Below are positions 1 to 5,149 of a DNA stretch of 9,130 bases, one piece after another. The translations under genes and the position numbers were made by a program. Origin of the DNA: Acidobacteriota bacterium (lineage in GTDB: Bacteria > Acidobacteriota > Terriglobia > Bryobacterales > Bryobacteraceae); contig VFZQ01000167.1 of NCBI GenBank assembly GCA_016871135.1, forward strand, positions 1-9,130, given 5' to 3'. The notes under the pieces were generated by a model. It worked only from the letters and a program-made list of their open reading frames with translations. It did not search any database and had not been told where the DNA came from. The stretch's first letter is position 1. Every line of letters begins with the position of its first letter.

Positions 1-1091
1 TCTTCGTGCTCGATCGAGCCGGCGATACCGAGCGCATCTTGAGCTTTGATGAAACAACGGGCCGCACGCTCTGGACACGCGAATGGCCCGCCGATTATCG
101 CGGGCTCGATTACGCCAGCGGGCCGCGCGCAACGCCCACCGTCGATGGCGACCGCGTCTACGTACTCGGCGCGAAAGGGGCGCTGTTTTGCCTCCGGACG
201 AAAGACGGCTCCATCGTTTGGTCATCCGATTTCGTGCGCGACTTCGGCGCTGTCGTGCCCGGCTGGGGCATGTCGTCGGCGCCGCTCGTCGCCGGATCGA
301 AGTTGATCGCCGTCGTCGCGGGCAAGGGAAACGCGAAGGTCGTTGCGTTCGACAAAATGACCGGCAAGATTCTCTGGCGCGCGCTGTCGTCCGACGACTC
401 CGAACCCGGCTACTCGCAGCCCGTGCTGATCGGCCACGGCCGGCTGCAAGCGATCATCTGGCACGCGACAGGCCTCGTTTCACTCAATCCGGAAACAGGA
501 GAAACACTGTGGTCGCTGCCGTTTCGCGTGACGATGAACACGCCCATCGCAACGCCCGCTTGGAGCGCACCGGATCTGCTCGTCTCCGGCTTCTTCGACG
601 GCGCGCGCATGATGACGCTCGATCGCACCGGCGCAGCCCGCCTTGCGTGGGCCAGCGAAAGCCGCAGCGAAATCCGCAGCGACAAACTGCACTCGCTGAT
701 GAGTCAGCCGCTAATCGAAGGCGATTACATTTACGGCATCTGCAGCTACGGCCAGTTGCGCTGTCTGCGCCGCGCGACCGGCGAACGCGTGTGGGAGACA
801 CAGGCCGTCACGGTGGAAAAGGCGCGCAACGCCAGCGCGTGGATGGTGCGCAATCGGGAACGCGTTCTATTCTTCAATGATCGCGGTGAGCTGATTCTCG
901 CGCGCCTTTCGCCAAAGGGATATGACGAAATTGGACGCGCGAAGGTGATCGAGCCCTCATCGTCGCCCGGCGGCCGGCGTGAGCTCGGCGCTGTCGTCTG
1001 GTCGCACCCGGCGTTCGCCAATCGCCACATGATCGTCCGCAACGACAAAGAGATCATCCGCGTCTCGCTTGACGAGCGTGAGTACCGCTGA
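1..1091 (+). CDS. PQQ-like beta-propeller repeat protein, C-terminal part (5' end outside window)
   Basis: The frame is open from the left edge, so the true start lies upstream; the GTG at position 6 is inside the gene. The ~360 visible residues carry at least five copies of the quinoprotein blade motif, a short beta strand followed by D-x-x-T/D-G-x-x-L/V-W. These lie near nt 39-74, 186-221, 342-377, 477-512 and 762-794 (for example FDETTGRTLW and FDKMTGKILW). This is the pattern of PQQ-binding-like propellers, also seen in BamB-like proteins and alcohol dehydrogenases. No haem motif or catalytic PQQ-dehydrogenase signature is visible in this part, so a scaffold or binding role is as likely as an enzymatic one. 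Such proteins usually act outside the cytoplasm, but the N-terminus that would show a signal peptide is missing. The family call is secure; the substrate is unknown. The isomerase gene follows 18 nt downstream on the same strand. Confidence 0.85.
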   Translation, partial: FVLDRAGDTERILSFDETTGRTLWTREWPADYRGLDYASGPRATPTVDGDRVYVLGAKGALFCLRTKDGSIVWSSDFVRDFGAVVPGWGMSSAPLVAGSKLIAVVAGKGNAKVVAFDKMTGKILWRALSSDDSEPGYSQPVLIGHGRLQAIIWHATGLVSLNPETGETLWSLPFRVTMNTPIATPAWSAPDLLVSGFFDGARMMTLDRTGAARLAWASESRSEIRSDKLHSLMSQPLIEGDYIYGICSYGQLRCLRRATGERVWETQAVTVEKARNASAWMVRNRERVLFFNDRGELILARLSPKGYDEIGRAKVIEPSSSPGGRRELGAVVWSHPAFANRHMIVRNDKEIIRVSLDEREYR

Positions 1092-1096
1092 CGCGA

Positions 1097-1102
1097 TATC
1101 TT
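1097..1102 (+). promoter_or_regulatory. Possible -10 hexamer (TATCTT), 7 nt before the isomerase ATG
   Basis: TATCTT matches four of six TATAAT positions and sits 7 nt upstream of the ATG at 1110, where no Shine-Dalgarno sequence can be seen. That spacing would put the transcript start at or next to the ATG, giving a leaderless mRNA. A TTGACG lies at 1069-1074, but the 22-nt spacer is too long for a normal sigma-70 promoter. The gene could equally be read through from the upstream propeller gene. Confidence 0.25.
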
Positions 1103-1109
1103 ATCTCTA

Positions 1110-1985
1110 ATGCTGCCTCGCCGAACTGTTCTGCAATCGCCGCTCGCGCTGGCAGCCAAGCCCACCATGACGCTCAGCATGCACCAGTTCACGTCCGCCG
1201 CCGCGGGCTATCGAAAGGCCCTCGAAGGCTGGGCCAAGGCCGACATCCGTCAAGTCGAACCATCGGCGGTTGCGCTTGACGATTTCCTGAAAACCGATAC
1301 GCTGGCGAGCGCCAAGCGCGTCCTTACCGACAACGGCCTCACCATCGTCTGCGGCGTGCCGGGCGTGTTGGGTCTGATCGATCCCAATCCAAAATTCGAA
1401 CAGAACTTGAATACGTTCAAGAAGCGCTGCGAGCAGTTTGCTGCGCTGGGCGCGCCGATCGTTTATACGCCTGTCGGCACGTCGGCGAAGTTCGCCGCGG
1501 AAGACTATACCCGCTGCATCGACAATGTCCGCCGCGTCGCTGAAACCGCACGCGAGTTCAATCTGAAGATCGCCGCCGAGTTTGTTCGCAACTCAACCTT
1601 CCTCGCCGCGCTGCCAACCGCCTTGCGCCTGCACCGGCAGGTGTCCCATCCCAACTTCGGCATACTGTTCGACTGCTATCACTTCTGGTCCGGGCCGAGC
1701 AAGTTTGAAGACATGGACATGATTCGTCCTGGCGAAATTATTCACGCGCACTTAAACGACACGCCGGATCTGCCGTGGGAACAACTCGATCTGATCACGC
1801 GCGTGATCCCCGGCGACGGCATCGCGCCGCTGGCGAAGATCCTACGCAAGCTCGCCGATAAAGGCTACACCGGACCAATCTCGGTCGAGCTGTTCGCCGC
1901 GAATTTCCAACAGGCCGATCCGTTCGCGCTCGCTACCGAGATCAAGCGCAAGTCCGAGGCCTTATTCAAGAAGGCTCGGCTATAA
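1110..1985 (+). CDS. Sugar phosphate isomerase/epimerase (xylose isomerase-like TIM barrel)
   Basis: The 291-residue protein has the length and layout of the AP-endonuclease-2/xylose isomerase-like TIM-barrel family, which isomerises or epimerises sugars using a divalent metal. Likely metal ligands lie at the strand ends: Glu157 (IAAEF), Asp188 and His191 (FDCYHF), His214 (HAHLND) and Glu260 (SVELF). The family's R-x-x-P-G-D-G turn is present at 231-237. The N-terminus reads MLPRRTVLQSPLALAA, like a twin-arginine signal, but the hydrophobic stretch is only about ten residues, so export is uncertain; Met20 is an alternative cytoplasmic start. It lies 18 nt after the propeller gene, possibly in one transcript. 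Its stop codon overlaps that of the opposing globin gene. The exact substrate cannot be read from the sequence. Confidence 0.88.
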   Translation: MLPRRTVLQSPLALAAKPTMTLSMHQFTSAAAGYRKALEGWAKADIRQVEPSAVALDDFLKTDTLASAKRVLTDNGLTIVCGVPGVLGLIDPNPKFEQNLNTFKKRCEQFAALGAPIVYTPVGTSAKFAAEDYTRCIDNVRRVAETAREFNLKIAAEFVRNSTFLAALPTALRLHRQVSHPNFGILFDCYHFWSGPSKFEDMDMIRPGEIIHAHLNDTPDLPWEQLDLITRVIPGDGIAPLAKILRKLADKGYTGPISVELFAANFQQADPFALATEIKRKSEALFKKARL

Positions 1986-2339
1986 GCGGGTCACCTGCGA
2001 TTTCATCGAGTAGAGAATGGCAAGCACTTCCATTCGCTCCTCCGCGCCAACACCGTTCTTATCCAGGGCGGCGAGAGCGTCGTCGATCACCGCGATGAAC
2101 TCCTGCTCGCTGATGTTCATACCCTTGTGCGCGGAGACCATGTCTTTGCCGGTGTAGGTTTCCGTGCCGCCGATGCCGGCGCAGAAGAACGCCGTGGCTT
2201 TCTGTTTCAGTGCGGCCGCGTCGGAATTCGCAAACCGCGCATTGATGAGCGGGTTCGCGATGTGCAGGTCGACAAGGTCGTTGACGATTTTGGAGATGCG
2301 GTCGAAGCCGCCCAAACGCTCGTAGAGCGGTGCTTTCAT
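1980..2339 (-). CDS. Group 1 truncated haemoglobin
   Basis: The 119-residue protein has the full trHb group 1 layout: LYERLGG at the N-terminus, an F-F-C-A-G-I-G-G segment, the Y-T-G-x-D-M motif, and the proximal haem-ligand His in SAHKGMNI. Such globins bind O2, NO or other small ligands in the cytoplasm. I chose the ATG at 2339 because the frame upstream (to 2402) adds 21 residues with no family similarity and because LYERLGG should lie near the N-terminus. Aligned from memory with Mycobacterium tuberculosis HbN, distal Tyr B10 is replaced by Val and distal Gln E11 by Ala. I believe a subfamily of bacterial trHb1 proteins shares an apolar B10. No Shine-Dalgarno is seen. The gene converges on the isomerase gene with a 6-nt stop-codon overlap. 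Confidence 0.92.
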   Translation of the reverse strand: MKAPLYERLGGFDRISKIVNDLVDLHIANPLINARFANSDAAALKQKATAFFCAGIGGTETYTGKDMVSAHKGMNISEQEFIAVIDDALAALDKNGVGAEERMEVLAILYSMKSQVTRL

Positions 2340-2346
2340 ACGGTGA

Positions 2347-2352
2347 ATTATG
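2347..2352 (-). promoter_or_regulatory. Possible -10 hexamer (CATAAT), 7 nt before the globin ATG
   Basis: On the minus strand CATAAT, five of six matches to TATAAT and preceded by TG, ends 7 nt before the globin ATG. No Shine-Dalgarno lies between them, so a leaderless transcript is possible. The -35 position at 17-nt spacing (TGGCTT) is poor. The rest of the 225-nt divergent gap (2340-2564) shows no clear hairpin or conserved frame on either strand. Confidence 0.35.
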
Positions 2353-2551
2353 CACTGTCCCGGCGACGAAAGCCAGCCCGTTTTCAGACGAGGCCCTTTC
2401 AAGCCGTGCGCGCGGCTTCGATCCGATCCATCGTCTTGCTGACGCCCAGCGCGTTATCTGCCGTCGGTGCGTTCTCTGGCTGACGCTTGCCGGCTCGCCC
2501 ACACTTCCGCCGCCGTTTTCATGAGTTTGATAGACTTCGAATTTCGCCGAC

Positions 2552-2556
2552 GGAGG
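2552..2556 (+). promoter_or_regulatory. Ribosome binding site GGAGG
   Basis: GGAGG ends 8 nt before the ATG at 2565. It decides the start: the in-frame upstream ATG at 2487 has no comparable site and would add 26 Arg/His-rich residues without domain character. Confidence 0.8.
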
Positions 2557-2564
2557 AAGCGTTC

Positions 2565-3068
2565 ATGAGCACGACGGTTGTCAGCCGCATTCTGGAAGGC
2601 CTACCGCATACAAATACGATTGTGCTGCCGAAGCTGCGCATTCGATTCCAAATCGCCGCGGGCGACGGCGCGAATATTGGCATCGCCGGCGTCAAGTATC
2701 AGATCCTATTTTCTGGCGTGCCCATGTCGGAGGGCGTCACCGACCCCAATGGCGAAATCATCGTGCCCCTCGTGCAGGCCCGCGCGGGCAACTGCTCCAT
2801 CAAAATCTTCGACACCGAATACCCCGTCCAGATTACCCCCAACTGGGAAGCGGTCGACACCTACCAGGGCATGCAGCAGCGCCTCGATCATCTTGGCTAC
2901 ATGCACGGCCATCTCATGGACGCGACGATTGATCCCGCCGCCGATGGCAACATCAATGAGCGGACGCTGCACGCCGTTAACGATTTTCTGTGGGACTCCG
3001 ATCTGCCCGTTGACGGTGAAGTCACCAGCGCGATGCGGACGAAGCTGACTTCGTCGGCCGGGGTTTAA
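2565..3068 (+). CDS. Small protein with Ig-like beta domain and peptidoglycan-binding-like domain
   Basis: This 167-residue protein has two recognisable parts. Residues ~25-90 look like a beta-sandwich of the carboxypeptidase-regulatory or Ig-like kind, with Y-x-I-L-F-S-G followed by G-V-T-D-P-N-G-E-I. Residues ~99-161 resemble a PG_binding_1 three-helix domain: YQGMQQRLDHLGY, then DGNINERTLHAVNDF and LPVDGEVTSAMRTKL, the usual Q-x-x-L-x-x-L-G-Y and D-G-x-x-x-x-x-T patterns. No signal peptide or membrane segment is visible. From family knowledge, the same two-domain order occurs in proteins encoded near VgrG-like genes of contractile injection systems, but no such gene is in this window. It is the first gene of a three-gene operon and ends 3 nt before the next start. 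A role in anchoring to, or carrying the protease to, cell wall is inferred. Confidence 0.75.
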   Translation: MSTTVVSRILEGLPHTNTIVLPKLRIRFQIAAGDGANIGIAGVKYQILFSGVPMSEGVTDPNGEIIVPLVQARAGNCSIKIFDTEYPVQITPNWEAVDTYQGMQQRLDHLGYMHGHLMDATIDPAADGNINERTLHAVNDFLWDSDLPVDGEVTSAMRTKLTSSAGV

Positions 3069-3071
3069 CCA

Positions 3072-4331
3072 GTGCCGTTCCCGATCACCGTCTTGGATCC
3101 CAAGGCCTTTCCGGCCGTCAAGGCGCGCCGTGTCACGCTCGTGCATTTCGCTCGCGCCGTCGAAGGTTTCGCCGACGCCTCCGCACCCGATATCGATAAC
3201 CGCGGCAATGTCCTCCGCGCCGCGCCCGGAGCGGCCTACGGTCCCGCCACCGGCATCACCGGCAAAGTCACCGGCAAGGAACCGCGCGAAGTCCGCATCA
3301 AGCTTGTCCGCGACCGCATCGACGCCTCCGCCAAACTCTTCCCCGAATTGGAAAGCACGGCGAATGTCTCGCTCGTCTACCCCTTGACGGGCGTCGCGCT
3401 GAATCCCGCTGATACCTCCTCGCGCTTCGGCGACTGCATCTACCTCAAAGCGAACTCCGACGGAGCCGGCGATCCCGAAACGAAGCTGAAAATCCGCTAC
3501 GGAACCGCCACCGGCCCGGTGATCGCCGAACTCGCGATCCTCGTTTACAAACCCGTGACGATCTACGTCAAGATTCATCGCGTTACCATCAACGGCCCCG
3601 CGTCGGCCACCGGTCCCGTCGACGCCGAGTGCGCCTATTCCGACGACGAGATCGCCGGCATCGTCGATCGCATGAACCGGATCATGGAACCCGCCGGAAT
3701 GATCTACGTTCCGCGCGCCACCATTGCCACCGAAGTCATCGACAGCTACACCGAGCGCGGAACCGTAACCCTGACCAGGGTCGGCGATCAAGTGAACGTC
3801 GAACTCCAAACCATTCTCAACACAAACCCCGATCCCGATTCGCTGAACGTCTACCTCTTCAACCGCTTTCGCGACATCACACAAACCGCGGGCAGAGATC
3901 TCGGCGTCGCGGGCATCGCCATGTCCCGCGATCAGGCCAACGCTAATCCGCCGGCAACGGCATTCCCCGGCTGCCAGGCCGGTTTCGCGATGTGCTACTC
4001 GAGCGATCTCGAATACGCCGCGCACACTGCCGCGCACGAAATCGGTCACACGCTTCGCTTGCAGCACTACGGCGGCCGTGGCCCGATGAGCAGGATGAAA
4101 AACGAGATCTGGGCCAATCGCAACCTGATGCGGAATACGGTGAATCTTGCGGTCGCGAGCCCGGCTCGCAATATCGGCTACGGCTCCTACAACAATGGCC
4201 GTGTGCGCACCGGCGGTTGGCTCGGAACGAAAACACTCCCGACAACCGCCAATTTGGGCCAGGCCAACCAGATCGCCATCGCCCGCGCCGCCGCCGCCGC
4301 CGATTCCTACAAGCCGGTCACGCGGTCTTAG
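3072..4331 (+). CDS. Predicted metzincin-type zinc metalloprotease with beta-rich N-terminal region
   Basis: This 419-residue protein carries HEIGHTLRLQH at 322-332, which fits the metzincin zinc site HExxHxxGxxH with ligands His322, His326 and His332 and catalytic Glu323. Met353 in RNLMRN, about 20 residues on, is a good Met-turn candidate. The metzincin Gly at position eight of the motif is Arg329. Residues ~1-165 look beta-rich, including a segment near 119-165 resembling an Ig-like fold, and the protease domain spans ~165-375. Five Cys residues are present (122, 187, 301, 308 among the clear ones), of which Cys301 and Cys308 precede the active site. There is no signal peptide. The start is a GTG 3 nt after the upstream stop, with a weak GGGG nearby, so translational coupling is likely. 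No closer family is recognised, and the substrate is unknown. Confidence 0.75.
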   Translation: MPFPITVLDPKAFPAVKARRVTLVHFARAVEGFADASAPDIDNRGNVLRAAPGAAYGPATGITGKVTGKEPREVRIKLVRDRIDASAKLFPELESTANVSLVYPLTGVALNPADTSSRFGDCIYLKANSDGAGDPETKLKIRYGTATGPVIAELAILVYKPVTIYVKIHRVTINGPASATGPVDAECAYSDDEIAGIVDRMNRIMEPAGMIYVPRATIATEVIDSYTERGTVTLTRVGDQVNVELQTILNTNPDPDSLNVYLFNRFRDITQTAGRDLGVAGIAMSRDQANANPPATAFPGCQAGFAMCYSSDLEYAAHTAAHEIGHTLRLQHYGGRGPMSRMKNEIWANRNLMRNTVNLAVASPARNIGYGSYNNGRVRTGGWLGTKTLPTTANLGQANQIAIARAAAAADSYKPVTRS

Positions 4332-4337
4332 AAGGAG
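4332..4337 (+). promoter_or_regulatory. Ribosome binding site AAGGAG
   Basis: AAGGAG lies directly after the protease stop codon and 6 nt before the ATG at 4344. It is a near-ideal Shine-Dalgarno, so the HEAT-like gene can be translated independently of the gene before it. Confidence 0.8.
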
Positions 4338-4343
4338 CACGCC

Positions 4344-5111
4344 ATGAACGACCATTACATCGCCGCCCTTCGCCAACACGACGAAACGCTTCCGCAACGC
4401 GCCGGCGATCTCCCCGCGAACTTCGTTGACGAACTCGCCAAGGTCTGGAACACGCTCGACGACGAAGCCCGCGACATCGCCGTCTCCTGCATCATCCGCA
4501 TGCGCCACACCGGCGCCGGTCGGTTCTTATTGCAGCTTGCGACCGCTCGCGGCGAAACCCAGTCGCTGCGCGCCGCGCGATCGCTCATCACCCACACCGG
4601 CTGCCCGGATGCCAATTCCCTGCTTGCCGCCGCGCGAAACGCCGAGGACTCAACCGTCCGGGCCGCCCTGTACCTGGCTGCCGGAAATCAAACCGCGCCA
4701 ACACTGCTGTTCGCCGATCAGGTGGCCGGCGAAACGAATCCGCGCGCCCGGGCCGCCGGCCGCGATGCCCTCGCGCGTCTCGGCCATATACCTGCTCTGA
4801 AGGAAGTCTTCGCCGCCGTGCGCGGTGCGAGCGCCGACCAGATTCCCGACATACAGGACTCACTCCTCTACATCCGCGACAAGCGTCTCGCCAAGGCCCT
4901 GATTTCATGGCTGCACGTGCTCGACGACGTCACCCGCCTCGGCAGCGACCGCACGCCCGACATGGCGCGCCAGTGCGACTTCGGCGTCTGGATCGCGCAT
5001 CGCCTGAACGCCGGTGTCGCCGTTCCCGTTCCGCGCCTCGACAACTACCCGCCCGCCGTCTGCGCGGCCGCCAAAACCATCCTCGAAGGATTAGAGGACA
5101 TCGGGGAGTAA
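4344..5111 (+). CDS. HEAT-like alpha-helical repeat protein
   Basis: The 255-residue protein is predicted to be all helical. It contains Ala/Leu-rich paired helices typical of HEAT-like repeats, for example around 75-100 (LRAARSLITHTG, then NSLLAAARNA), 104-125, 132-160 and 178-195. The C-terminal block at 203-222 (TPDMARQCDFGVWIAHRL) resembles the closing R-x-C-D-x-A helix of HEAT repeats that I know from other bacterial proteins. No catalytic motif, signal peptide or membrane segment is seen, so a binding or scaffold role in the cytoplasm is most likely. It starts 12 nt after the protease gene behind a strong Shine-Dalgarno and is clearly in that operon. It could be a chaperone, adaptor or immunity partner for the protease; this is inference from position only. 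Confidence 0.65.
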   Translation: MNDHYIAALRQHDETLPQRAGDLPANFVDELAKVWNTLDDEARDIAVSCIIRMRHTGAGRFLLQLATARGETQSLRAARSLITHTGCPDANSLLAAARNAEDSTVRAALYLAAGNQTAPTLLFADQVAGETNPRARAAGRDALARLGHIPALKEVFAAVRGASADQIPDIQDSLLYIRDKRLAKALISWLHVLDDVTRLGSDRTPDMARQCDFGVWIAHRLNAGVAVPVPRLDNYPPAVCAAAKTILEGLEDIGE

Positions 5112-5149
5112 CTTCGCCCGCTTCTGATACCGTAACTCCTAGCAGCAAT

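Noticed and set aside
2340..2402. Extended start of the globin at 2402
   Set aside because: The added 21 residues have no family similarity and LYERLGG should lie close to the N-terminus.
2402..2524. Possible small minus-strand peptides in the globin/operon gap
   Set aside because: Short frames of about 20-40 codons exist, but none has a ribosome binding site or recognisable similarity.
2706..4508. A 600-codon minus-strand open frame antisense to the protease gene
   Set aside because: Its product is a Gly/Asp/Val-rich sequence with no recognisable domain, typical of the antisense frame of a GC-rich gene. The plus strand has the zinc motif, a good operon layout and ribosome binding sites.
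4907..5149. Possible N-terminal extension of the dehydrogenase upstream of 5150
   Set aside because: The extension is Arg/Pro-rich, overlaps the HEAT-like gene in another frame, and would bury the clear signal peptide that begins at 5150.
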